Below are positions 13,706-26,016 of a stretch of 64,000 bases of DNA, one piece after another. Position 1 is the stretch's first letter. The number at the start of each line of letters is the position of its first letter. Origin of the DNA: Ehretia macrophylla (Eukaryota > Streptophyta > Magnoliopsida > Boraginales > Ehretiaceae); assembly GCA_037974665.1 (NCBI GenBank), contig CM075765.1, positions 8,127,501-8,191,500 on the forward strand, written 5' to 3'. The notes beneath the pieces are model-generated. The model saw only the letters and a program-made list of their open reading frames with translations. It was not told the DNA's origin and searched no databases. A program made the translations under genes and the position numbers.

Positions 13706-15143
13706 GCAGCATTTGATTGTTGGGCATCAAGTTGAAGGAGGGTAAGGCACAACGCATCATTGGTGCATTAAAGCCCTTGTACTATCCCACCAAAAGGGCT
13801 AAGAAGGATGGAAGTTTTAAATAATTTAATTGTCACATAATGCGAAGCTAGCTATGCAAAATGATTGCAATGAATTAGTTCCTATAAATTTTGTATTTGA
13901 CTAACTTAAATTATGTGGTTTTTAAATGAATTCATGTGCAGTGGTGGAGCCACTTTTAAGATTGAGCCCCCACTCAACTCAAATTTTGTCAGAAAATATG
14001 TGTATTTTTAAGATATTTTTAGGTTAAAAAATTAATTCAACCCCTACTGAGAAAAAATATCTATAAATAAGTGTTTAACTGTATGATTTTAACCCCACTT
14101 AAAAAAAATATCTTGACTTTGCCCCTATTTATGTATTTTAAAATTTGACACCCAACAAACCCTCTAAGAAAATGTTTTCGTCATCTAAAATTTTTTAAAA
14201 AAATGCAGTGGACCTAATAACCAGTTAGCCAGTCTGTTGGTTGATCTTTTCAATATTTATGTTACATCTATAGAAACTGATTGATTTATTTGAAGCAAAA
14301 ATATAGTAGCATGTGAATGTGTCTTTCTTTAACAGTATAGGTTGGACCATTGTCCTTTAGGCTTTTATTAGATCGTTAAAAGTGAAGGCTAAAGGTAATT
14401 GCTAGCCCACATTCTCAACTTTATGTTTAGTTACTAGGAATAGAATACTTTAATGAGTGACTTTATTGCTGCACCCATCCCAACTAAACTTAATATGGCC
14501 GTTTCTATTACTTCCAATACTAGATTTTGCCCCTTTTAAGGGTTAGATATGTCCACCAAAAAAAAAAAGGGTTAGATATTGACCAATCTAAAATATCTTA
14601 CGGAGAGTTAAATATAAAGTAAAATTTTTTAAATTAATAATTTTTTTTAAATAATAAAAATGTTCATCCCCCGACTTGGGATCAGTATAAAAAAATAATA
14701 ATTTTGATAAAATTATAAAATAATATATTTAAAATATTTTCTTTGTATTTTATCGATCCAAATATTTTATAAATTAATAATTAGCTAAAACCTTACATAA
14801 TAAATTGACTCTGAGATAAGAGAAAATTTTTCTAATCCTAATCCTAATATGAGATTAGAGAAACTTGTTTTAATCCTACTAAATTAGATTCGTATCTTTT
14901 ATTCTCATTACATTTTTCTACTTGTCTTCTCAAGTTGACCTAAAAAATTATGAGTCGTTTTTTAAAAAAGATACCATAAACATAATATATTTACTATTAA
15001 GCCAAAAAAACTAAAAGTATATCAATAAACTAATAAGTATTAATTTATTGATAAATTGATATCTCGCTAAATTAATAGAATTTAGTAGTCTCAACACTAT
15101 TAATTTAAAGAGGTTAATTATACTGTACGTTAACTCTATAGTA
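13706..15143. other. Intergenic with a dispersed repeat copy
   Basis: At about 13937-14130 is a copy of a dispersed repeat ('gcagtggtggagccac' ... 'tatttttaggtt.aaaaattaatt.a.cccc' ... 'tgattttaa'). A second copy in the same orientation lies at 36748-36955. The remainder (14140-15143) is A/T-rich with no supported gene. Confidence 0.45.
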
Positions 15144-15541
15144 TTTGGATTGTACAAGGAAAAGGAGAGGAAAGTAAGGTATTAGAAGAATAATGAATTT
15201 TTGGAAAGGAAATAGTTTATTTTGTTTGGATTGGAGAAAAATAATAAGGGAGAGAAAATGAGATAATTTTTTTCATTTTTATTTGGATTGGAGATTAAAA
15301 AGAAAAGAAAGGGTGATTTTAAGTAGAAGCTACTAAAATACCCTTTTCATTTTTTTGTTTGTTTGTTAAGGATATAATTGAAATAATGTAAAAGTATTAG
15401 GAACTTAAAATATTTTACTCATTAACCTTTCCATAACCTTCATAAAATCCCAAATTGGTAGGATTGTAAAATCCTCTCATTAAAAAATTCTTCAATCCCT
15501 CCATAACATTTCTACCCTTTCCAAAGTCAATCCAAACAAGG
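15144..15541. mobile_element. Degenerate Tourist-like MITE (possible)
   Basis: The left end 'tatttggattgtacaagg' and the complement of the right end 'cttgtttggattgacttt' share TTTGGATTG, followed by purine-rich arms (aaaggagaggaaag against ggaaagggtag). Internal copies of 'tttggattggaga' occur at 15218 and 15282. A TAA target duplication is not clear. Another 'caatccaaac' at about 15682 leaves the right border uncertain. Confidence 0.4.
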
Positions 15542-16139
15542 GGGGAATTTACTACCTTTCCTTTCATTTCCTTTTTTTTTTTTTTTACAATGGAGACCGA
15601 AGCTATTGTTGAACTTAAAACTTTACAACAAGTTATTAATTGACCATTTTACTCAACTCTTGGATAATTTCCTTTAAAAGTGCAATCCAAACATATGCAA
15701 GTGATTTTGATAACAAAATTAGTGAGGGCTAAATTGTTTTACAAATGAAAGTACTCAAAAATATCAAGAGATTTTAAAAGATTTTGTGGGATCCCACACC
15801 TCTTAATATAGATTTGTCTTTGGTTAAAACGAATTAGGATTATCTCATAACTGATGCTTTATTTATACATTCTAATATTGTATTCGAACCGTTCATGTAA
15901 TTTTCAACTATAAAAAAGGAACAAAAAGTATTTTTGTAAAGTGAAATTAGACATTTTGAAGTAACGACTTAGAGTAATTGTAGCCATCATATCAAATGTT
16001 ACTTATTGCAAACTCCAAAGGTTAAGTCATGATGTTGTTATTATTCATGTCCTTGTAATAGTGTTCAGATCATTGTTAGATGTCATTCTATTCTTCTCAA
16101 TCATTCTTTAATATGTCAACTAAATATCTATAATAAGAG
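15542..16139. other. Intergenic, nothing recognised
   Basis: AT-rich spacer with a T-run at 15572-15585. No coding or element signature seen. Confidence 0.4.
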
Positions 16140-16157
16140 CTTATAAATATATGAAAA

Positions 16158-16252
16158 TTCAGGAGTAGTCTAATGATAGACTATCCTCTTGACAGTTGGA
16201 AGATCAGGGCCTAAATCTCTTTGAGATAGCGGTAAAAGAAGGGGAAAAAAAA
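16158..16252 (+). mobile_element. Short tRNA-derived SINE
   Basis: About 95 bp resembling a tRNA head: a box-A-like 'gtagtctaatgatag', then a box-B-like 'gggcctaaatctc' about 30 bp downstream, ending in an A-rich tail. It is flanked by a target duplication: 'cttataaatatatgaaaa' at 16140-16157 and 'cttataaatatattatgaaaa' at 16253-16273, which differ by a 3-base insertion. The duplication, tail and pol III boxes support retroposition by LINE machinery. Confidence 0.7.
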
Positions 16253-16401
16253 CTTATAAATATATTATGAAAATGATGTAACATCTAGCATTTCTTTAAT
16301 CTCCATGAATAAGGAAAGTGGATTAGTCCGAAATATATATAAACTAACTCAAGACAGCACACGATTAACAACTCAAGAAATTAAACAAATAGATAAATAA
16401 A

Positions 16402-19000
16402 GGGTATTTTTGGCTCACACCCCTTCTAAATTTATAAAAGGAGACCTAGACCCCATCAGTTTCATTATATGAGACATAAACCCCTTCTGTTAGGGGTCGT
16501 TAAGTTTTTGGTTGGGTAAAACCCATCCAGGTCCCTCAGTTCTCTTTTTTTCTTCCCTAGTCCATTCAAACTAACACTGTTAGTCTTTTTTAACAGTCAA
16601 ATAATTGACCAAGTGAAAATCCCTTTTTACCCATACAATCTATCCTCCCAAAACAACCACACCCATCACTATTCACCAACACACAGAGTATACACACAGT
16701 CATACGCATACAAACGACCACAAACATACACACGGCCAGACACACGTGCACACACATAGCCATACACACGGCCACATACTGAACCCGTCCCCCACCCCAA
16801 ATCCCACCACTACCAAATTTGGCATCTGATGTAATAATTGGAGTTCTTGTCACTGGATATGGCCTAATCACATCAGTTTCCATGACTTTGGCATTTTACC
16901 AAAGCCTTCTAGCTAGATAGCCAAACGTGAGACTGGCACAAGGTTTTTTTTTTTTTCTCCTCTTCTTCTTAATAGACTGGTACAAAGTTTAGCTTCAAAT
17001 TACAACAAGAAACTTATGGGTGCAAGAATCTTTTATGAAGGTTACATAGCCATTTCTGAAAAATTCAACGAGATAATAAATTATCGATCCCCTTCGGACT
17101 ACGAAGGGCATAGTGTATACACTGCTTCAATACGAAGCCATTAGAGATCTGGGGTTGTGGATTTTGGTATGGGGTTGGTGTGGCGGTTTTGGGATGGGGA
17201 TTGAGGTTGGGGTTACGAAGAGCTTAATATTAGCCAATGAATAGAGCAAAATTGTGTTTGCGTGGCCGCACGTTTGTGTGTGTGTGTGTTGTGTGGAGTA
17301 GTGTGGTGGGTGTTGTTTAGGCCATCTCTAACAGGATATGTAAAAAGCATTTTACCTTACATGTAGAGAATATGTTGGAGATAAACATCTCCAACAGGTT
17401 TTCTAGAAATTCTCTACTTTATAGAGAATCTCTACATTCAATTTTCAGCATCTCCACATGTGGAGATGCTGAACAAATGTCCTAAACCATTCTCTAAAAT
17501 AATACGTAAAAAAGACTTTGGAGTAAAATAAAAATAAAGATTCTCTAAAATAGAAAAGCTACTGGAGTGATACTGAAATATGAATTCTCTAAAATTAGAA
17601 TGTAGGGAAGCTGTTGGAGTTAAACTGAAATAGAGAATCTCTACATGTAGATAAATGACCAAAATTCATTACATGTAAGGAGAAAAATAGAGAAGCTGTT
17701 GGAGATGGCCTTAGGGAGGATAGATTGCAAGGGTAAAAAGAGGTTTTCACTTGGTCAATTGTTTGACTGTAAAAAAAGACTAACGGTGTTAGTTTGAATG
17801 GACTGGGGAAGAGAAAAAAAAAGAACTGAGGGACCTGGTTATCCTAAGACCAAAAACATAGGGACTTGGATGGGTTTTACCCTGTTTTGGGTTAAATTAA
17901 GGTTAAATCCCATTTATGCCCTCAACAAACACATTGCTTAATAAATAAATGCATTAGCATTTTTTTTTTTTTTGGGCAAAATGCCTTAGCATATTCAAAC
18001 AACAAATTTAACACACTCCCAACAACATAACAACGCTCAAGTTAAACAACAATGTCAACAACTTTCAAGTCACTATCATATACAAGAAAAGTAAAAATTA
18101 CTCTAGCTAGCTTTCTGAAAAAATCAATTGCAAACTCCAAAATTTAACAAGTGACTCCCGAAGGAAATCCCAGAAACCAACTCCATTTCTCATTTGTTCT
18201 GAAAAATATGTAGAGAGAGATGAATATGAAATAATACATGCATAACTTAAATTAAACAAATGCATAAGAATCGTGCTACTCATCTATATATTACAATAAA
18301 AGAAAATAATTGGTAAATACACATAATAACATTGTAAAATCACTAACATCAGAAACATCATAAAATGATTAAATAAAAAATTTGTGTCAAACTAAAGAAT
18401 CAGATTAATTACACATGCATAAACAAATGGAAACAAAAGTAAAAATGTCATAGATAGATTAAATCTAAAAAATATGTGTCCAACTCAAAATATAATGAAA
18501 TGAAAATAATAAAGAAAATAAATCAGATTAACATGACAAAATGTATGAAAGTAGGTCATGAATTTTTACCTATTAGTCTTCTGTAGCCAAAATTTTAGAG
18601 AAGTTCAACGAGAGGCAAAGAAGTAGATGAATTTACCTATTCGTCTTCCGTTTTTTAATGCTTCAGCTCAGTCGTGTTACTCTTGATGCTTGGCTTTGCC
18701 TTGGATGCTTTTCTTTTGCATTTATTTTTTTGGGTCAATAGCTTTTGCTTTTGACTTGGACATGCTTTTGTCAAAAAGCTTTCTTTTGGTCGTTAATTTA
18801 ACCGGGTAATATCATTACCTATTTTCAGAATTCTTTTTTTTTTTTATGGCAAACAATTTGTAAATGACATTTTTAACTTTGATTTAAAGAAAAACTTAAC
18901 AAATCTCAAACAGAAGGGCTCTGTGTTTCATATAATAAAATTCAGAATTTATGTCTCCTTCTTTTATAGAGTTAGAAGGGGTGTGAGCCAAAAATACCCA
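16402..19000. mobile_element. MULE-like element, 2.6 kb, long TIRs
   Basis: The terminal inverted repeat starts 'gggtatttttggctcacacc' at 16402 and recurs inverted up to 18999; about 28 bp match perfectly and about 50 bp with gaps. The 9-mer ataaataaa is present on both sides (16393-16401 and 19001-19009), with one extra A at 19000, the duplication size of Mutator-like elements. A second inverted pair of about 170 bp (16500-16660 against 17713-17885) lies inside. The centre is C-rich at 16640-16800 and G-rich at 17150-17215, and a Tourist-type MITE sits at 17320-17710. No transposase is visible. Confidence 0.8.
17320..17710. mobile_element. Tourist-like MITE (PIF/Harbinger type)
   Basis: Terminal inverted repeat 'ggccatctctaacag' at 17320 matches the complement of 'ctgttggagatggcc' ending at 17710 (14 of 15). 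A TTA target duplication is present at 17317-17319 and 17711-17713, as in PIF/Harbinger MITEs. The 391-bp interior has repeated 'tagagaatctctacatgtag' palindromes and no coding frame. It is nested in the MULE-like element at 16402-19000. Confidence 0.85.
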
Positions 19001-19009
19001 ATAAATAAA

Positions 19010-19334
19010 TTGACTTTTGCAAGTTTAAACTGTTAGTACACCAACTAAACAAAGTGGGAAACTCGACTCTTGCCGGCTTCCACCTCTTTCAGCTTTTGTG
19101 ATAGTTTGACTATATAATATACTTTGCACCATCTTCTGTTTGTTGCTTCCAATTTTATCGTATTGGAAGATACATATATCCAATCATATTTATATATCCA
19201 ATCCAAACTTCCATGACATGTAGTTTCAGCAAAAGCATATAACAAGACGTCGATCATGTTTGTTTGTAAAAGTACTCATTCACATTCAAATAGATCTTTA
19301 TATCTGTTGCTAATTAGCTCAGATTGTTACTTAT
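19010..19334. other. Intergenic, nothing recognised
   Basis: A short spacer between the MULE and a SINE. No gene supported. Confidence 0.4.
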
Positions 19335-19349
19335 TAATCTCGATTGGTT

Positions 19350-19560
19350 TTTTTTTTTTTTTTTATGACGTGGGAACCCAATTAGTGGAACCCGACCACC
19401 GAAGACCGACCATCCCTTGGTAAACTCTCGGGTGCAGCGGTACGTCTCAATACATACACCGGTTCAGTCAAATATACCCAGAGAGCAGGTTGCGTGAATC
19501 AAACCCGGAGTACACCGCATTCGACATATACCCCTTACCGCTAGACTGTCCCTTAGGGAC
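19350..19560 (-). mobile_element. tRNA-derived SINE with poly(A) tail
   Basis: Read on the minus strand it starts at 19560. It has a box-A-like tagcggtaagg (19543-19533) and a box-B-like ggtttgattca (19504-19494), then about 130 bp of unrelated body, and ends in an A-run (the T-run at 19350-19364). A 15-bp target duplication flanks it: taatctcgattggtt at 19335-19349 and taatctcaattggtt at 19561-19575, with one mismatch. All four SINE hallmarks are present, so the call is firm. Its local G+C content is far above the surroundings. Confidence 0.88.
19494..19504 (-). promoter_or_regulatory. Internal pol III box B of the SINE
   Basis: The complement reads ggtttgattca, close to the consensus GGTTCGANTCC; box A lies about 28 bp upstream at 19543-19533. 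Together they form the internal pol III promoter of the SINE. Confidence 0.65.
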
Positions 19561-19575
19561 TAATCTCAATTGGTT

Positions 19576-21017
19576 GTTAGTTCATCCTAATGATAATATC
19601 AGAAACTAAATCAATGAAGTAGAAGCGAATTCATTGAAGGGCTTTATGAAGCCATTTTGTCAAGCCAATTTGCCCTTGCCATGGCCTAATGGTTAGGAAA
19701 TATATGCTACCTTCATTGCTTAGGCAACCAGGGTTAATTGTTGTTGTCGTCGTTTTTTTTTAAAAAAAAATTCTTATTCAATTTTTTTTGTCAAAATAAA
19801 CTAGTAGTTTCTACGTCTTTCAAAATATATTGCATATTAGTGTTATCTTTTAATTCTGAGTAATTAATTTTCGGTAATTTTACTGTAAAAAACACTTTAA
19901 GTACAACACAACATTCCATTTCAATGAAGATGAATACATTCCATTCCAGTGAGCATATATATTCATTTGTATTTTGAGTTGTTGAAATGAAAATTTTTTT
20001 TGCTGATTGAGAAAAAAAAAAAACATTTCATTTCAGTGAAGATGAATAATAACATTTTTTTGCTTTTCTCTTTACAATTATCAATTTCAAGTGATAACAA
20101 AAGTTAACATTTAACTAGAAGAGGGTAATTTGATAGATTTTTAGAAGAGAAGGGTTTGCTAGCTTACTTCGACAATATAAAAGGAAATAAACAACTTCAG
20201 AAGATAGGGAGTAAAATGCATTTTTTCCACCCAATAGTTGTGTGCAGAAAATATTTTTATTTTATGAGAGGATGTGATTTTGAGGAAGGCTTAAGAAACA
20301 ATTGTAATTCATTATCGGGTAAGGATATTCTCCGGTAATGATTCTTTCTTTTTTAAGATGATATGAATTATAAACCATTAGATTTACTCCTTTAAATATC
20401 AATAATTTATTTTAAAATTTAGTTTAAAAAATTGATTTATTAATCCAAATATGATAATTGAGATTTGAAAAGAACTAAATTTGGGGTCTATAATTCACCT
20501 CATATTGGAAATGACAGAATTAAAAAAGTAGAGGATAGGTTTATGCTTATAAAAGAAGCCTTTGCCTGAAAGAAAATTTTCGTGCGGTTGCTTAAAGATT
20601 CGAGATGCAACAAACAATATCTTGATTGCTCTGAGCTGAAGGCAGTGTTAGTCAATATTGTGTTTTCTTTTTCGTTACTTTTACTTTTTCCCCTTGCCAT
20701 TTGCTTGGGGACATATGCGAGCTCCACTACCAATTGGCCTGCATTTTAGGTTCTTAGCTTAAACACCTTCTCAGTCCGTCAACTTTTTGTCAATGTTAGG
20801 TGCATTTTTTTTTTTTTTTTTGGGTGCTAAATAAGTAAAAGTGTTCCAGTAACACAGAAAACTCATGATTGTGAATACATCAAACCTAACCAAAAATAAA
20901 GTAAAGCCTGGATCAAGCTAAAATATCACTAAGGCCCCAACTAGTACAAATTGACAAATTTACATCGTTCCTGCTTCCAATATTAATCCTCATTTTAACA
21001 TACTGAAAGATTTTTGT
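19576..21017. other. Intergenic with a SINE-like remnant
   Basis: At about 19675-19760, 'ggcctaatggttagg' (box-A-like) is followed 30-40 bp later by 'agggttaattg' (decayed box B) and a ttgttgttgtcgtcg tail. This looks like a truncated tRNA-derived SINE in plus orientation. At 19910-20060 a 'cattt.cagtgaagatgaat' motif recurs two to three times. T-runs lie at 20003-20018 and 20805-20821. The ORFs at 20156-20338 and 20500-20733 have no recognisable domain. Confidence 0.4.
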
Positions 21018-21224
21018 CTTGATTTGCTCCTTGGTTCCACAAGTGGCTCGATGGGTTCTGCAATTTCTTTCGTTCAAAACAGTAAAAAGTTGTAGCATAG
21101 AAATTTAGTGTGAATAGTTCCCTTGATTTGCTCTTCGGTTTCGCAAGTGGTTCGATGGATTCTGCAATTTCTTTCCTTCCAAACAGCATAAATTGTAGCA
21201 CAGAAATTTAGTGTGAAGGTGACC
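21018..21224. repeat. Two-copy tandem repeat, period 104 bp
   Basis: 21018-21121 and 21122-21224 are near-identical. Both begin 'cttgatttgctc', share 'tgcaatttcttt' and end in 'gaaatttagtgtgaa'. The origin is unknown. The repeat ends where the TRIM remnant starts. Confidence 0.8.
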
Positions 21225-21483
21225 TTATGTATTCCGATGTAAGACAAGTGTATATTCTAGCACTCCCCCTCACGTGTGATCTGCTCACATGTCTCATATG
21301 GATTAACACACGTGGAAAGGGCAACACATAAGCCACACATGGAAGTGTGAGAAGATTTTTACCTGTGCAATCTTGGGTGTTTTTCATTCATGATTTATAA
21401 GTGTTGCGATAAGATTATTGACACAAAAGATAAGTAAGATAAATATTTGTGTATTTTGAATACACGATATATACACTAAGAAT

Positions 21484-23175
21484 TTACAATGATTCTAACT
21501 GTTCTAAAGATAAGCTTGCTTGAGTAGATATCGTTAACACCTCCCCACAAGCCGACGGGGCTAGAAGCACCGAGAGCTTGTTACACAACAAGTTGAACCG
21601 AGGACGGAATAACGGTTTGGTAAAGATATCAGCAAGCTGGTCATCACTAGCAATAAATTTGAGTTGGAAGGTACCACCTACGACCCTTTTAGGAATGAAA
21701 TGCACGTCAATTTCAATGTGCTTACTGCGGTTGTGAATAACTGGATTTGACGCCATATAGATAGAGCTAATATTGTCTCAATGGATTGTTGGAGGACTGC
21801 CCAAGTCTACACGAAGGAATTGAAGAATTTGAATAACCCATAGAAGTTTTGAACCAAGGGCAGCTAAGGCACGATACTCAGCTTCCGAACTAGACTTATA
21901 TACAGTCATCTGCTTCTTTGAGCTCCAAGTTAATAAGTTGGGACCAAGATATATTACAAAGCCGGAAGGAGAGCGATGCGTGTCAAGGCAACCTGCCCAA
22001 TCAACGTCGTTATAAGCATGAAGATGACGAAAATCTCCAGGAGCAAAAAGAAGGCCATGGTTCAATGTATGTTTGATATAGTGCAGAATGCGCTTAGGAG
22101 CAATAAGATGTGGATGACGAGGCGCATGCATAGGCAGACAACATTTAAAGCATAGGATAACTCAGGCCTAGTCATCGTGACATATTGAAGAGCGCCTACA
22201 AGTTGGCAAAATTTTGTAGTATTTGATAATGGTTCCCTTTTTGATTAACTAAGACGTGAGGCTGCCATTGGTGTTGTGACAGGTTTAGTGTCGTCAAGAC
22301 CAAATTGCTTGAGAAGTTGAATATAATATTTCGTTTGTGTGAGCAAAAGCTTATGGTCATGACTGCGAACCTCCATACCAAGAAAAAAAAAACTTAAGGG
22401 GCCAAGGTCCTTCATCGAAAACTTCAAAGAAAGTGAAGGGATAAAAGATTGAACATGCTCCAAACTATTTCTTGTAATTATAATATCATCAACATATATT
22501 AATAGAATAAGCATGTGATCCAAAGAATGCCGAACGAAAAGAGAAACATCATGTTGAGATTGCTGAAAATCACCGGACAAAAGAAAGGAGTTGAATAATT
22601 GATACCAGGCTCGGGGTGCCTACTTTAAACCATAGAGTGATTTATTGAATTTGAAAACATAATCCGAATGTGAAGCATCAACAAACCCCTGTGGTTGTGT
22701 CATGTAGACAATCTCAGTGAGATCACCATGCAAGAACGCGTTCTTGACGTCTAATTGTCAAAGGGGCAATTTTGAGAAAGTGCCCAAGCAAAGGATAATG
22801 CGTATTGTGCCGGGCCAAACAATTGGACTGAAGGTATCCCCTTAATCACAACTAGGCTGTTGTGTATAACCTTTTGCAACTAGTCAGGCCTTATATAGCT
22901 CTAAGTAACCATCTGCCTTTTGTTTTACCCAAAACACCCATTTACAGCCAATGACATTCATGTAAGGGGATAGTAGAACAAGAGACCAAGTATGATTTTG
23001 TATTAGTGAATTAAATTCATCTACAATTGCAAGTCATCATTCAAGGTGCTTATTTGCTTGAGTGAAAAAAGTGGGTTCGGAAGGAGTTGATTAACAAAAG
23101 ACAACAAATAGGTAAGAATTAGATACCTTGTAGAGAAAAGTACACGCGGCTTGTGTGTACCGTCCATAGAGCGTG
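21484..23175 (-). pseudogene. copia reverse transcriptase and RNase H (3' of the nested LTR)
   Basis: RT begins with the half-motif SMDGTHKPR next to the nested LTR. A GDL..T..(ST) block and FNKSLYGLK follow near 22640-22760, then the catalytic LIYVDDIII box in the frame 22580-22245. RNase H includes DWAGCLDTHRSPSGF, SSSEAEYRALA and, at the end, KHIEIDVHF and ADIFTKPL. Stop codons (for example W-stop near 22620) and frameshifts interrupt it. The last frame runs to 21484, about 56 nt into the 3' LTR. Confidence 0.9.
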
Positions 23176-25582
23176 TGTAAGGCCCAGCCCGAAACCACAT
23201 GTGCATATAGATCATATCATATATAATTAAATTATTTTATATTCATTTACCATGTTTTATGTGCTTTTATATTGATTTATGTGCATTTACCTCAATTTAC
23301 GTGTATTCATCGTTTAACGTGTATTTAAGCCATTTATATCGTGTAGCTAGTAATTGGAACCAACTAAGTTCAATAGCTAACTAGAATAATTGAATTAGAA
23401 CCAAGACAATTGGAATTAACACTAGAATGGCAAACTAGTAATACACAAATCAGTTGGAGGGCACTCTCGTCATTAGACAACTTAGATATTATCTATCAAC
23501 ACACACTATACCACCCACACACATCAAATCTCTATAACACACATTACACCACACACACATACACCAAATCTTTACAACGCACACGCGCCCATAATTAGCC
23601 CATACATACACACACTACACGATTTTGCCAAGGAGAAGGGAGAAGGAAGAAGAGGAAGAAGAAAGGAAGGAAGAGGGAAGTGGAAGCAAGCCATTTTCAA
23701 GCTTTTCAACCATTTTCAATCAATTTTTTTCCATTTTTAACTCTTGCAAAGGTGATGGATTTTTCATAAATGGGTTTAAAGGATTTATTCAAGTTTATTA
23801 ATGCTCATTTAGTTTTAATATTGCTATAGATTGCATATCTAAGCTTGGATGAGAAGATTGAGTATTTGTGTGTTGTAGATCTAGGAATTGTAATTTCATG
23901 TTGGGTGATTGTTGATTGTTGAGGTGGAGTGGTTTTGGTTGAGTTTGAATTCTTGTATGATGCCTAATAGCCACCTTGAACTTGCCTCATTGTTGATAGG
24001 AGGATGGGATGTTGTTTGGATGATTATTGTAGAAGTTGTGTTTTTCCCATTCAGCTATTAGGGCGTTACAGCCTCTATCCGGTCTCCCGGATATAAGCCA
24101 CAACGCCCGGCAGAAAACTCCCATCTGGGCGTTACTTGTTTCATCCGGGTGACCGGATGAAGGCTATAACGTCTGGATGTTTGACAGCTTTGCGCAACAT
24201 GTTTTGAAAGGTTATATCTTAGTCAATTCAACTCCGAATTGAGTTCTGTTTGATTTTAGAACTATCTTCTAAGCTAAAATCAGATTAATTGGAGTTTGGG
24301 AGGGTAGGAAAATTACTTGATTAAGATAGGCTAATGGAGAAGCATTGAAATGGCTTTATAGTTCCTCTTGTGTTTGCATTTTCTTATCGTTTTACGTAAT
24401 CTATTGATATCTTCTCGCTATTTTATGGTACTTGGAAATTCTTGAGGCTTTAAAATAGCTATATATGTATGATTATTATATGCTTGCTTGACATGCCATT
24501 GACTAATCAATTATTACCGCAAGAGGTTTACATACTTACTTGCCTTATCTTTTATATTATTGTTGTGACGAAAGCAGCATATTTTGTTGCTATCCTAGTC
24601 CCTTACTCTCGCTTGGTACAACCCTTGGAGAGTTAGATCTTGATTACTTAGTTTCTGTTATATGCCTTGAGCAATATAATCTAATAACCCCTTGGTAGAA
24701 GTTCTGATTCCCCTGGGCAGCATCGGGCTGTCAGGTATAAGTCTCAGCTGCCATGGTAACTCGTGGTGTATTTTCAGATTTCACCCTCATGTTTGGTGTG
24801 TATGTGGGATTATGAGATTGATGAATTATCGAGACTGGCCACCTCCAACAATTGTTTGAGCAAACTATATCCTTTTATCTACTCTCCCTTGGTACAACCC
24901 TTGGCGAGTAGAATTGAGTATTTGATTTGATACTGTTGCCATATTCCCGATTAATACGTTATTTATTTCGTTCTTCTATACTTGACATCCATGTTAATTT
25001 TGCTATTCTTATTGTATATGCATAGCATGGTTTTAGAAAGAAGTTTGTGAAAAGACAAAACCTTTGTGAAAACCCTTCATATTCCATCCTCACTGAGCTA
25101 TATGCAGGATCAGCTCACCCTTCTTTATGATACTTATAGGTGAGACCGAGACCAAGCCAACTGTACAGATTGGGGGCGATAAGACTCTATGTGACGAGGC
25201 TAACTTCTGTCTCTGTTGATCTTCATGCTTGTGTTGGAATAGGCTTGTTAATAGTAACTGATGATGTACTTTTGAACAACTTATGATATGTAATATTCTT
25301 TTGGATTCTTAATTACATACTAAGTTTAATTACCATTCTTTTAAGGCCTAGATGTCTGTATTTGGCCACGTGTAAAGCACATACAGGGATGCTAGGTCTT
25401 GTAAATACGGCTCAGGTTGATGTGGCCCTTTTAATGTTAAATGTCTTGAGCTTTCGTTTGAAGTTACTTGTGAAAGTTAATGAATGGTTAGGTTGTTAAA
25501 TAATGAACTTCTAGGTATTAAGTTAATTGACACGTCGCACTCCGACCTTAACCTCCGCGGGTTTTGATCTCGAGGCGTGACA
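23176..25582. mobile_element. Solo LTR, 2.4 kb, nested in the copia RT
   Basis: Begins 'tgtaaggccc' and ends 'ggcgtgaca' (TGT...ACA), flanked by gcgtg (23171-23175) and acgtg (25583-25587), a 5-bp duplication with one mismatch. It falls exactly inside the copia RT motif that normally reads H..VTRS.DG.HKP: HYIVTR lies on one side and SMDGTHKPR on the other. No internal coding region exists, so this is a lone LTR left by recombination. Its length and 'gaggcgtgaca' end suggest a Tekay/Del-type Ty3/gypsy family (inference). Its own strand is undetermined. Confidence 0.88.
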
Positions 25583-26016
25583 ACGTGTGACTATATAATG
25601 AAGTTGCTTATTTTGATGTGGTAAAGCAGCATCTGAAATTGGTAGCACTTGATCAATTGTTGAGACATGGTCAGTTGGGATAGATTCATTAGAAGCAACT
25701 ATTAGAGTAGCCTGTAAATTTTCTTCATGGGCAATAGATTGTAAACCCCGTGAACTATTGCTAGAGGATAAATGAGAATCTAAATGTGCCAACGTGGCAC
25801 GAGGAGTGCTCATGACAGGAGGTGGACTAATAGAACCAAGAGTGTTGGGGCAGACCATAGGCACTGAAGTAGTCAACGTAGGAATTGAGTCACGCAAAAG
25901 AGTCGACGGAAAGGGCTAAAGACGAAACAATGCTGGAAATGGTGCGAGACATTTAAAAGAACGTGGAAATACTGCTTCATCAAAGCCTACATGCCTGGAA
26001 ATAATGGTTTTCTTCG

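Noticed and set aside
16590-16883. Cys/Val-rich ORF resembling a secreted peptide
   Set aside because: Lies across CA-rich repeat DNA inside a MULE-like element; no signal peptide logic or homology.
19675-19760. Functional tRNA gene
   Set aside because: Box-A-like part is fair but box B is decayed and no acceptor-stem pairing is evident; better read as a SINE remnant.
23410-23598. ORF with Thr/His repeats in the solo LTR
   Set aside because: Made of cacacac-rich sequence; the LTR has no coding region.
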